Position numbers and translations under genes: made by a program. Positions 29,224 to 36,519 of a stretch of DNA of 51,965 nucleotides are shown piece after piece. The notes below the pieces were generated by a model that saw only the letters and a list, made by a program, of their open reading frames with translations, searched no databases and had not been told where the DNA came from. Position 1 is the first letter of the stretch. Each line of letters opens with the position of its first letter. Source of the DNA: Solirubrobacteraceae bacterium (lineage in GTDB: Bacteria; Actinomycetota; Thermoleophilia; Solirubrobacterales; Solirubrobacteraceae); assembly GCA_024711025.1 (NCBI GenBank), contig JANJTP010000072.1, positions 1 to 51,965 on the forward strand, read 5' to 3'.

Positions 29224-29733
29224 ATGGGATCGAGGTGGACACCGAGCGAGAAGGGCGGCATCGCGGAACTCGAGATCGCGGCACACGCCGCCCGCCTCGG
29301 GTTCGTGGTCTCGCGGCCGGTTACGGAGGGCTGCCGGTATGACCTCATCTTCGATGTTGGAGATCGTCTGCTGCGAATCCAATGCAAGTGGGCGTGCCTC
29401 CGGTCCGGAGCCGTCGAGATCCGGTCGAGTACGTGCCGGAACTCTCCCCGTGCGGGGTATCTGCGCGACAGATACGACTCGAGGGAGATCGACGTGGTCG
29501 CCGGATTCTGCGACGCGCTCGACACCGTCTACGCGGTGCCGGTCCACGTCATCAGCGATCGCCATGTGCTCCACCTCCGTGTCGAGCCGCCGAGAAACAA
29601 CCAATCCCGACTTGTACACTGGGCGTCCGATTACGAGCTCGGGGCTATAGCTCAGCTGGGAGAGCGCCGCCATGGCATGGCGGAGGTCGTCGGTTCGAGC
29701 CCGACTAGCTCCACTGGATCGAAGGCCGCCTGA
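29224..29733 (+). CDS. PD-(D/E)XK endonuclease-like protein (group I intron endonuclease type), reading into tRNA-Ala
   Basis: Residues 1-130 resemble the small I-Ssp6803I-type PD-(D/E)XK family. A helix with Glu15 (KGGIAELEIAAHAARLGF) is followed by a strand with Asp40 (CRYDLIFDVG) and Gln53-x-Lys55 (RIQCKWA), the variant Q-x-K active site of that group. Residues 140-164 are not nuclease: they are the tRNA-Ala gene translated (GAIAQLGERR...GSSPTSS), and the TGA lies in the tRNA terminator loop. By hand count the nuclease part is about 64-65 % G+C, with many A/T third positions, below its neighbours, so it was probably acquired. It may be a freestanding homing-type or repair nuclease; substrate unknown. 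Confidence 0.7.
   Translation: MGSRWTPSEKGGIAELEIAAHAARLGFVVSRPVTEGCRYDLIFDVGDRLLRIQCKWACLRSGAVEIRSSTCRNSPRAGYLRDRYDSREIDVVAGFCDALDTVYAVPVHVISDRHVLHLRVEPPRNNQSRLVHWASDYELGAIAQLGERRHGMAEVVGSSPTSSTGSKAA
29615..29620 (+). promoter_or_regulatory. Candidate tRNA-Ala promoter (TACACT) inside the nuclease frame
   Basis: TACACT stands 20 bases before the first tRNA base, giving a 5' leader of about 14 bases for RNase P to remove. It lies in codons 131-133 of the nuclease frame. No -35 box is clear. Confidence 0.45.
29641..29713 (+). tRNA. tRNA-Ala (anticodon GGC)
   Basis: The 73-base cloverleaf is complete: a 7-pair acceptor stem with the G3:U70 alanine identity pair, a 4-pair D arm, CCGCC/GGCGG around the loop ATGGCAT (anticodon GGC, reading GCC and GCU), a five-base variable loop, and GTCGG/CCGAC with TTCGAGC. 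The discriminator is A. CCA is not encoded (ACT follows), so a CCA-adding enzyme is needed. No intron is present. Confidence 0.97.
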
Positions 29734-29750
29734 TGGCGGCCTTCTTCGTT
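29721..29750 (+). terminator. Intrinsic terminator of tRNA-Ala
   Basis: A perfect ten-pair stem (29721-29730 with 29735-29744) with loop TGAT is followed by TTCGTT. The loop contains the stop codon of the overlapping nuclease frame. It separates the rightward island from the leftward DUF2182 gene. Confidence 0.9.
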
Positions 29751-29798
29751 AGCGGCGCGTGGGCGGACAACGCCGCATCGAAGCCCGCGCCGCCCCGA

Positions 29799-30767
29799 TC
29801 ACTGCATGCCGGCGCCGCCGCCGGGGATCGTCAGGCCCGGGATCGCCTCCGGCGCCGCCATCAGCAGGACGCCCAGAGCCACGAGCACGAAGGCGGTGCC
29901 GTACGTCGCCGCTCGCCCCCAGGGGAGTGTCTTCTCCACTGCGATCAGCGCCGCCACCAGCGCCATCCAGGCGAGGCTCATGACACCGAGCGCGAACAGC
30001 GACGCCATCAGCGCCCAGCAGCAGCCCACGCACCATGCGCCGTGTCGGGTGCCCATCCGCAGGGCACCCGACGGCCCGTCGCGCCACGAGCCGAGCAGGA
30101 AGCCGAGCGGGCTGCGGCACTTGGCCAGGCAGACGTCCTTGAAGGGAGTCAGCTCGTAGGCGGCCGCGGCAACGAGCGTGCCGCCGGCCAGCCAGCGACC
30201 GGTGCCATCCCACGACAGCTCGGAGCCGAGCAGGCTACGCCCGAGACTTGAGATGGCGAAGGCGAGCAGCCCCGCGGCCGTCCACGCGAGGAGATAGCCC
30301 GCCGTGAATGCGGCCGGGGCGATCCGCGCCCCGATCGCCCCCACCCTCGGCACTCGAGACACGCCCGCTCCAGGCACGCCGCCGCCCCCCGGAATCGCCA
30401 CCGCGCCCGCTCCAGGCACGCCGCCGCTCCCCGGCGGCGGCACCACGCCCGCTCCGACGCCGCGTGCCGCACCTGCGGCCATCCGCGAGTAGAGGGCGAC
30501 CGTCGGGGCGACCGACGGGAACATCATCGCCGCCATCATCACTACCCACACGCCGACGAACCAGCCGAGCGCCCCGAGATCCGTTCCCGGCCCCTCGTCC
30601 ATGCCCCGCATCGAATCCGCCGTCGACCACCACGCGAGGCCCGCGAGCGCGAGCAGCGTCGCCACCAGAGCCAGGCGGGCCCGTACCGCCGCCAAGGCGG
30701 GATCCGAACCCGCCCGGCGCCCGCGGGAGCGTGCGCCCACCGCGGATGCGGATGCGGCCCGGCTCAC
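29799..30767 (-). CDS. DUF2182 multi-spanning membrane protein with a tandem-repeat loop
   Basis: A 322-residue integral membrane protein of the DUF2182 family, annotated elsewhere as a predicted metal-binding membrane protein. Family marks are MMAAMMFPS near residue 80, YELTPFKDVCLAKCRSP near 204-220, and GAWCVGCCWALM near 243-254; paired Cys and Met residues suggest metal or redox chemistry, not proven. Residues about 101-143 are a Gly/Pro/Ala-rich loop encoded by a 42-base tandem repeat. It starts at a GTG one base after the DUF1326 stop, so the two are cotranscribed. Confidence 0.85.
   Translation of the reverse strand: MSRAASASAVGARSRGRRAGSDPALAAVRARLALVATLLALAGLAWWSTADSMRGMDEGPGTDLGALGWFVGVWVVMMAAMMFPSVAPTVALYSRMAAGAARGVGAGVVPPPGSGGVPGAGAVAIPGGGGVPGAGVSRVPRVGAIGARIAPAAFTAGYLLAWTAAGLLAFAISSLGRSLLGSELSWDGTGRWLAGGTLVAAAAYELTPFKDVCLAKCRSPLGFLLGSWRDGPSGALRMGTRHGAWCVGCCWALMASLFALGVMSLAWMALVAALIAVEKTLPWGRAATYGTAFVLVALGVLLMAAPEAIPGLTIPGGGAGMQ
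30362..30457. repeat. 42-base in-frame tandem repeat in the DUF2182 gene
   Basis: A 24-base core (cgcccgctccaggcacgccg plus ccgc) occurs at 30362-30385 and again at 30404-30427, and its first ten bases recur at 30446-30455. The period is exactly 42 bases, or 14 codons, so copy changes keep the frame. Confidence 0.85.
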
Positions 30768-30768
30768 C

Positions 30769-31371
30769 TCACGCAGCCCAGGAGAAGCTCGACGCCGAGA
30801 AGCCGGCCCTGCCCTCGTACTCGATGCCGAAGGCGCTGATGCTCGAGCGCGTCGCCTTCGAGATCGTCAGCTCGGATCCGACAGGATGGAAGATCCCGCT
30901 GAGGCGCGCGGGCTCTCCGGACTCGACGCCGAACGACACGACGTCCTCGATCTCGAAGTCGACGGCGTCCCCGATCCTCACGCTGTGGCGCAGCCCCTCC
31001 TCACGCACCTCGATCGGAGCGCGCTCGACCCCCAGGCTCTCCCCGACGAGCGGCCCGAGCGCCTGCATCGGCCCCCCGAGCTGGCCGGCGAAGACCGCGC
31101 CCAGCTTCTCGGCCTGCTCGTCGGAGGCGGCGGCGTCGATGAAGACGCCGAGCCGCCAGCCGCCGTCACTCATGACCTTGGGCGAGTCGGCGATGGCGGC
31201 GACGGTCAGGCCGCCCACATCGACACCCTCCACCTCGCCCCCCGCGATGTTGAAGACGAGCGTCACCCGGCAGCGGTCGTAGTCGGCACCGAGCGCCAGC
31301 GACGCGGTGCACGGACAGACAACCTCGCACGAGCACGTCTCGAAGTAGCTTCCCTGGAGGTTCCAGGACAT
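30769..31371 (-). CDS. DUF1326 protein
   Basis: A 200-residue soluble protein of family DUF1326. It begins MSWNLQGSYFETCSCEVVCP and has the family Cys cluster (Cys13, 15, 19, 21, with Cys34 nearby), a likely metal or disulfide site. No signal peptide. The function is not established; the family often sits next to DUF2182, as here, which suggests a two-component membrane/soluble module. The ATG at 31371 has a GGGGGTGG ribosome site. A TTGACT at 31433-31438 may be the -35 box, with only a poor -10 (GAAGAT) 17 bases on. Confidence 0.85.
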   Translation of the reverse strand: MSWNLQGSYFETCSCEVVCPCTASLALGADYDRCRVTLVFNIAGGEVEGVDVGGLTVAAIADSPKVMSDGGWRLGVFIDAAASDEQAEKLGAVFAGQLGGPMQALGPLVGESLGVERAPIEVREEGLRHSVRIGDAVDFEIEDVVSFGVESGEPARLSGIFHPVGSELTISKATRSSISAFGIEYEGRAGFSASSFSWAA

Positions 31372-31490
31372 CTGCCACCCCCTCGGAGAGTATGTCGGCG
31401 GTTGCGCCGATCTTCCTCCGAGCCGGACGAGCAGTCAACAGCGATCGGGGCCCGCTGAGCCGGGCGAGCCGTCGTGGATCGTCGGTGAGC

Positions 31491-31934
31491 TCAGCCGGCG
31501 GTATCGGCGGGCTGCAGGTCCCCGTCCGGGCCCGCGACGAAAGCCCGGCGCGGGACGTCGCCCCACAGTGACTCGAGCCGGTAGAAGTCGCGGGTGTCCG
31601 GCGTGAAGACGTGGACGACGACGTCGAGATAGTCCATCAGGATCCAGCGCGCCTCCCCAAGCCCCTCGACGCGCCGCGGGAGCAGGCCGTGATCGTTCTT
31701 GAGCCCGATGTGGATCGCGTCGTGGATCGCCTTCGCCTGACGGTCGCTCGCACCCGTGCAGATGAGAAAGGCGTCGGTGAAGCCGGAGATGCCGCCGAGG
31801 TCGAGCGCCACGACGTCCTGCGCCTTCTTGTCCAGCGCGTAGCCCGCGATGAGCTCCGTGAGCCGCTGGGGGTCGAGCGCCTCGCGCTCCACTGCGCGCT
31901 CTGGGGCCGCGACCTGCGGCGTGGACGGACTCAT
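31491..31934 (-). CDS. rsfS: Ribosomal silencing factor RsfS
   Basis: RsfS binds L14 and blocks joining of the ribosomal subunits in starved cells. The 147-residue protein has the family core KKAQDVVALDLGGISGFTDAFLICTG...ASDRQAKAIHDAI and the closing GEARWILMDYLDVVVHVF...REFYRLE-like segment. It has a short variable N-terminus and a C-terminal tail of about 20 residues. The ATG overlaps the nadD stop by four bases (ATGA), matching the widespread nadD-rsfS pair. Confidence 0.95.
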   Translation of the reverse strand: MSPSTPQVAAPERAVEREALDPQRLTELIAGYALDKKAQDVVALDLGGISGFTDAFLICTGASDRQAKAIHDAIHIGLKNDHGLLPRRVEGLGEARWILMDYLDVVVHVFTPDTRDFYRLESLWGDVPRRAFVAGPDGDLQPADTAG

Positions 31935-32575
31935 GCTCGATGCTGCTCCTCGGTCGGCGGCGTCTCCTGGGGTCGCCTCCCACGATAGAGCCCACGGCGG
32001 CCGATCTCGTCGGCCACCGCGTCGGGCACGAGGTAGCGCAGCGATCGGCCCGCCGCCGCCCGCGCGCGCAGCATCGTCGAGGAGACGTCGAGGCGCGGCA
32101 TGTCGAAGAACGCGACACGCGAGCCGTCATGGAGCGGAGCGAGCCGCGCCGCGATGTCGGCATGTGACAGCCCCTCGCGCCCGGCGACGGCGAGCATCGC
32201 CAGCCGCAGGATCTCCGCCGGCTCGCGCCAGGTCGTCAGGCTCGCCGCCATGTCGCCGCCGACGACCAGAGTCAGCTCGTCGCCCGGCCTGCGCCCGCGC
32301 AGCTCGCGAAGCGTGTCGACCGTGAACGAGGGCCCCGGGCGCCCCAGCTCGAGCGGCTCGACCGTCAGGCGCTCGTCGCCCTCGACCGCCAGCTCGCAGA
32401 GCCGCAGCCTCGTCCACGGGCCGGGGTCGTCCGGCACCTCCTTGTGCGGCGGTCTGGGCGCCGGCACGAGCGCCACGCGATCGAGGCGCAGCTGGTCGCA
32501 GGCCTCCTGCGCGCAGACCAGGTGTCCGATGTGCGGCGGATTGAACGTCCCCCCGAGTAGGCCGATCCGCGCCAC
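31931..32575 (-). CDS. nadD: Nicotinate-nucleotide adenylyltransferase
   Basis: NadD adenylates nicotinate mononucleotide, a step common to all NAD synthesis routes. The 214-residue protein has GGTFNPPHIGH at residues 8-18, the phosphate-binding loop with the HxGH motif, and the C-terminal SSTMLRAR version of the ISSTxIR motif. Length is normal. The GTG at 32575 has a strong AGAGGAAG ribosome site three bases upstream. It lies between proA and rsfS in the conserved obgE-proBA-nadD-rsfS order. Confidence 0.96.
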   Translation of the reverse strand: MARIGLLGGTFNPPHIGHLVCAQEACDQLRLDRVALVPAPRPPHKEVPDDPGPWTRLRLCELAVEGDERLTVEPLELGRPGPSFTVDTLRELRGRRPGDELTLVVGGDMAASLTTWREPAEILRLAMLAVAGREGLSHADIAARLAPLHDGSRVAFFDMPRLDVSSTMLRARAAAGRSLRYLVPDAVADEIGRRGLYRGRRPQETPPTEEQHRA

Positions 32576-32614
32576 GCCTTCCTCTCGCGTCCGGCCGCTC
32601 GCTCGCCCACGCGC

Positions 32615-33889
32615 TCAGCGACGCACGTGCCCGTCGCCGGTGACGACGTACTTGACCGTGCACAGCTCGCGCACGCCGATCGGGCCGCGCGCGTGCAGCT
32701 TCTGGGTCGAGTTGCCGATCTCGGCGCCCATCCCGAACTCGGCGCCGTCGGTGAACCGCGTCGACGCGTTGATGTAGATGCACGCGGCGTCGACGCCGCG
32801 CTCGAACTCCAGCGCCGCGCTGAGATCCTCGGTGACGATCGCCTCCGAGTGGCCGGAGCCGTGTCGTGCGATGTGATCGATCGCCTCGCCTACGGAGTCG
32901 ACGACGCCGACCGCGAGCACCGGCGCCAGGAACTCCGTGTCCCAGTCATCAGCGACGGCGTCGACCAGCCGGCCGCCGAGAGCAGCGCCCGCCGCCGCCC
33001 GCGCGCGGGCGTCGACGCGCAGCTCGACCCCCTCCGCGTCGAGCGCCTCCAGCGCGCGCGGAAGGAACGAGGCGGCCGCGCCCGCATGGACGAGCAGCGT
33101 CTCCGCGGCGTTGCAGACCCCCGGCCGCTGGACCTTGGCGTTGACCGCGATCGCCACCGCCTTGTCGAGATCGGCGGAGCGGTCCACGTAGACGTGGCAG
33201 TTGCCCGACGCCGCGTAGATGACGGGCACCGTGGCGACTCCCTCGAGCGCCGCCTTGAGCCCCTCCCCGCCGCGCGGCACGATCAGGTCGACGAGCCCCT
33301 TCTGGGTCGCCAGCTCGGCGAGCTCGTCGCGCCCTCCCCCGCAGACCGGCGAGATCGATCCGCCGGGCAGGCCGGCGGACTCGGCCGCATCGCCGGCCAC
33401 CGCGGCGAGCACCGCGTTGGAGCGCATCGCCGAGGAGGAGCCGCGCAGGACGCAGGCGTTGCCCGACTTCAAGCACAGCGCGGCGGCGTCGATCGTCACG
33501 TTCGGCCGCGCCTCGTAGACGACCGCCACGACCCCGAGCGGCACGCGGACCTTGACCAGCTCGAGGCCGTTCTCCAGCCGGCCGCCGCCGATGATCTCGC
33601 CCACCGGGTCGGGCAGCGCGGCCACCTGCCGCGCGCCTTGGGCGATCGCGGAGATCCTCTTCTCGTCGAGCGCCAGCCGGTCCAGGAGCGCGGCGGAGAG
33701 CTCGGCATCCCGCCCGGCCTCCACGTCGGCGGCGTTCGCCTCGAGGATCTCGGCCGCACGCAGCTCGAGCGCGTCGGCGATCGCGTGCAGCGCGCGGTCG
33801 CGCGTGGCACCGTCGGTGGCGGCGAGTCTCCGCGAGGCGCGCTTGGCGGCCCGGCAGACGTCGGCGACCGATTCGGCGGTTGTGGCCAT
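32615..33889 (-). CDS. proA: Gamma-glutamyl phosphate reductase
   Basis: ProA reduces gamma-glutamyl phosphate to glutamate semialdehyde with NADPH, the second step of proline synthesis. The 424-residue aldehyde-dehydrogenase-fold protein has SGNACVLRGSS, LIVPRGGEGL, the catalytic cysteine in QRPGVCNAAETLLVH, and the C-terminal FTDGAEFGMGAEIGNSTQK motif. I chose the ATG at 33889 because the helical family N-terminus starts there and TACCCT lies seven bases upstream. It follows proB in the same direction. Confidence 0.96.
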   Translation of the reverse strand: MATTAESVADVCRAAKRASRRLAATDGATRDRALHAIADALELRAAEILEANAADVEAGRDAELSAALLDRLALDEKRISAIAQGARQVAALPDPVGEIIGGGRLENGLELVKVRVPLGVVAVVYEARPNVTIDAAALCLKSGNACVLRGSSSAMRSNAVLAAVAGDAAESAGLPGGSISPVCGGGRDELAELATQKGLVDLIVPRGGEGLKAALEGVATVPVIYAASGNCHVYVDRSADLDKAVAIAVNAKVQRPGVCNAAETLLVHAGAAASFLPRALEALDAEGVELRVDARARAAAGAALGGRLVDAVADDWDTEFLAPVLAVGVVDSVGEAIDHIARHGSGHSEAIVTEDLSAALEFERGVDAACIYINASTRFTDGAEFGMGAEIGNSTQKLHARGPIGVRELCTVKYVVTGDGHVRR

Positions 33890-33896
33890 GCCGGCA

Positions 33897-33902
33897 AGGG
33901 TA
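33897..33902 (-). promoter_or_regulatory. TACCCT -10 element, leaderless proA promoter
   Basis: TACCCT on the minus strand ends seven bases before the proA ATG. It suggests proA can be transcribed independently of proB. Confidence 0.45.
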
Positions 33903-33954
33903 GAGCGCACCGGTCGGGCCGGGCGCTCACACATGCCTCGCGCCGCCTCTCGCG

Positions 33955-35046
33955 CTAGGCGAGCACCAGGTAGTCGCGATGCACGGCCTCGTCCGGCGCG
34001 CGCGGCAGCAGCTCGCGCACCGCGTCCGACTTGCGGCCGATCACCCGACACAGGTCGGTCGCCGCGTAGTTGGAGATCCCCTTGCCGAGGAGCCGCTCGC
34101 CGTCGCGAACCTCGACCGCGTCGCCCTCGCCGAACGCCCCGTGCACCGCGACTATCCCGACCGGCAGCAGCGACGCGCCGCCGTCGCGCAGCGCGCGTGC
34201 GGCGCCGGCGTCCACGACGAGCGTCCCGCGCGCCGGCTTGGCGTACTTGAGCCACAGCTCGAAGCTCGAGTAGCGCTGGTCCTGCGGGGCGAAGCGCGTC
34301 CCGACCGGCTCGCCGGCCAGCGCACGGGCGAGCACGCCCTCGCGCAGTCCGGAGCAGATCGTCGCGGGGATCCCCGCGGCGGTCGCCATCTCCGCCGCAA
34401 CGACCTTCGAGCGCATCCCGCCTGAGCCGAGAGCGGAGGCGCTCTGGCCGATCTGCAGCGAGGCGAGCTGCGCGATGTCGCGCACCTCCTCGACGAGCGG
34501 CGCCCCCGGCTGCGAGCGCGGATCGGCGGTGTGCAGCCCGTCCTGGTTGGTCAGCAGCACGAGCCGCTCGGCACCGACGAGGATCGCGACCTGCGCGGCG
34601 AGGAAGTCGTTGTCGCCGAACGAGATCTCCTCGGTCGCCGTCGTGTCGTTCTCGTTGACGACGGGGACGACGCCCCAGTCCAGGAGACGCCCGAGGGTCT
34701 GTCGCGCGTTCAGGTAGTGCTGGCGGTGGCCGACGTCGAAGAACGTCAGCAGCACCTGCGCGCTCGTCACTCCGCGCTCTCGCAGCAGCTCGTCGTACGC
34801 GCGATAGAGCTTGCCCTGGCCGACCGCGCTCGCCGCCTGCAGATCGGCCATCGCGGAGGGGCGCCCGTCGAGCCCCATGACCTGCATCCCGCGTGCGATC
34901 GCGCCGCTCGTGACGATCACGATCTCGTCGCCGGCCAGCCGGCGCTCGGCGACCTCGTCGCAGACGTGGCCGAGCACGTCGGTGCGCAGCGTGCCGTCGT
35001 CGTGCGCGACGGTGTTCGACCCGAGCTTGACGACATAGCGGCTCAC
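33955..35046 (-). CDS. proB: Glutamate 5-kinase
   Basis: ProB phosphorylates glutamate and is normally inhibited by proline. The 363-residue protein has an amino-acid-kinase domain (YVVKLGSNTV, VTSGAIARGM, NENDTTATEEISFGDND, GSGGMRSKVVAAEMA) and a C-terminal PUA domain from about residue 270. Both domains are intact. The GTG start follows TATCGT by nine bases without a ribosome-binding sequence. proB is followed by proA after 65 bases. Confidence 0.96.
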   Translation of the reverse strand: MSRYVVKLGSNTVAHDDGTLRTDVLGHVCDEVAERRLAGDEIVIVTSGAIARGMQVMGLDGRPSAMADLQAASAVGQGKLYRAYDELLRERGVTSAQVLLTFFDVGHRQHYLNARQTLGRLLDWGVVPVVNENDTTATEEISFGDNDFLAAQVAILVGAERLVLLTNQDGLHTADPRSQPGAPLVEEVRDIAQLASLQIGQSASALGSGGMRSKVVAAEMATAAGIPATICSGLREGVLARALAGEPVGTRFAPQDQRYSSFELWLKYAKPARGTLVVDAGAARALRDGGASLLPVGIVAVHGAFGEGDAVEVRDGERLLGKGISNYAATDLCRVIGRKSDAVRELLPRAPDEAVHRDYLVLA

Positions 35047-35055
35047 CGGGCCGGC

Positions 35056-35061
35056 ACGATA
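35056..35061 (-). promoter_or_regulatory. TATCGT -10 element, leaderless proB promoter
   Basis: TATCGT on the minus strand lies nine bases before the proB GTG, in the 123-base gap below obgE. The rest of the gap is G+C-rich with no further recognisable signal. Confidence 0.5.
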
Positions 35062-35169
35062 GCCGCGAGCCGGGGCGGCGCCGAGCCCGGCCGGGGTCGA
35101 GGACAGCGCTTTGCACGAGCCCGGCCCCGGCCGATGACGGCGGCCCGGCGACAGCCCGCGGTCGCCGGG

Positions 35170-36456
35170 TCAGCCGGGATCGAGCTCGAACACGGTGCCC
35201 GCGATCTCGACGTCGTCGCCGGGCGTGAACCCGGCCTCCTCGAGTGCCCGAATCACGCCCATCCGCTCGAGGCGGCGTTCGACGTGTGCGAGGGCCTCCT
35301 CGTTCTCGACGTCGTAGCGTGCCAGCAGGCGCTCGACCGGCGGGCCGCTGACGCACAGCATCCCGTCGGCGCTCCGCTCCACGGCCCAGGCCCGTGCCTG
35401 GGCCGGACGGAAGACGCGGTGCTCGGCGAGTGCGTCGATCCCGGCCTCGTCGATGACCGGCGCCTGGACCGGCGTCGCGCGAGTGAGGGCGGCGACGAGC
35501 TCGTCGAGCCCGCGCCGCGTGGCGCTCGACGTCACGATGACGGGCACGTCCTCCCCGAGCCGCTGCCGCCAGTGCGCCGCGGCCCGCTCGGCCGCCTCGG
35601 GATGCACGAGGTCTGCCTTCGTGAGGGCGAGGATGCGTCCCAGTCGCGCCAGCCTCGGGTCGTGGGCCTCCAGCTCACGCTCGACCAGCTCGAAGCTCGC
35701 GACGGGGTCGGAGCCGTCGAGCGGCGCGAGGTCGAGCACGTGGACCAGCAGCCGGGTGCGCTCGATGTGCGCGAGGAACTCGTGACCGAGGCCGGCGCCG
35801 TCGCTCGCGCCCTCGATCAACCCGGGGATGTCGGCGAGCACGAGCTGGCGATCACCGGTGTCGAGCACGCCGAGCACGGGCTCGAGCGTCGTGAACGGGT
35901 AGTCGGCGACCTTCGGCGCCGCACGCGTGAGGACCGACAGCAGCGACGACTTGCCGGCGTTGGGCAGGCCGACGAGCCCGACGTCCGCGAGAAGCTTGAG
36001 CTGCAGGTCGATCCAGAGCTCCTCGCCGGGCAGGCCGCGCTCGGCGAATCGCGGCGTCTGGCGTGTCGGGCTCGCGAAGCGCTTGTTGCCCCGCCCGCCG
36101 CTGCCGCCGCGCGCGGCGAGCGCCCGCTGCCCGGGAGTGACCAGGTCGTGAACGGTCCCGTCGGGCAGTCGGACCACGGTGCCGGGCGGGACCGAGACGA
36201 CCAGGTCCTCACCGGCCGCCCCATGGCGCAGCGCGCCCTCGCCGTGATGCCCGCGCCCGGCCCGATGGTGCGCCTTGCGCTTGAACGGCTGCAGGTCGCG
36301 CAGCGAGTCGTCGCAGACGAGGACGACGCTGCCGCCGTGCCCGCCGTCGCCGCCGTCCGGCCCGCCGCGCGGGACATGCGCCTCGCGGCGCAGCGAAGTG
36401 CAGCCGTCGCCGCCGCGACCGCCTTGAACGAAGATGTGAGCCTTGTCGTAGAGCAT
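35170..36456 (-). CDS. obgE: GTPase ObgE/CgtA
   Basis: Obg is an essential GTPase in 50S assembly and growth control. The 428-residue protein has the glycine-rich Obg fold (YDKAHIFVQGGRGGDGCTSL...GGPDGGDGGHGG), a G domain with GLPNAGKS at 163-170, DIPGLIEGAS and LTKAD, and a C-terminal OCT domain from about residue 350 as in Gram-positive Obg proteins. The ATG at 36456 has GGGGA five bases upstream; the frame is open further upstream without homology. It diverges from a plus-strand SDR, which breaks the usual rpmA-obgE adjacency. Confidence 0.96.
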   Translation of the reverse strand: MLYDKAHIFVQGGRGGDGCTSLRREAHVPRGGPDGGDGGHGGSVVLVCDDSLRDLQPFKRKAHHRAGRGHHGEGALRHGAAGEDLVVSVPPGTVVRLPDGTVHDLVTPGQRALAARGGSGGRGNKRFASPTRQTPRFAERGLPGEELWIDLQLKLLADVGLVGLPNAGKSSLLSVLTRAAPKVADYPFTTLEPVLGVLDTGDRQLVLADIPGLIEGASDGAGLGHEFLAHIERTRLLVHVLDLAPLDGSDPVASFELVERELEAHDPRLARLGRILALTKADLVHPEAAERAAAHWRQRLGEDVPVIVTSSATRRGLDELVAALTRATPVQAPVIDEAGIDALAEHRVFRPAQARAWAVERSADGMLCVSGPPVERLLARYDVENEEALAHVERRLERMGVIRALEEAGFTPGDDVEIAGTVFELDPG

Positions 36457-36519
36457 GTGTCCCCGGATGCGGCGCCGCCGGAAGACGACGCCGCCAGTCC
36501 ACCAGCCTAGGAGCAGTCG

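Noticed and set aside
29137-29673. Minus-strand open frame opposite the nuclease and tRNA
   Set aside because: No recognisable domain, crosses the tRNA in antisense, and the opposite strand has the clear active-site motif.
29641-29713. Group I intron in the tRNA-Ala
   Set aside because: The cloverleaf is contiguous and complete at 73 bases, with an uninterrupted anticodon loop.
31410-31438. Consensus promoter for the DUF1326 gene
   Set aside because: TTGACT is a good -35, but at 17 bases spacing only GAAGAT is found, too poor to call a promoter.
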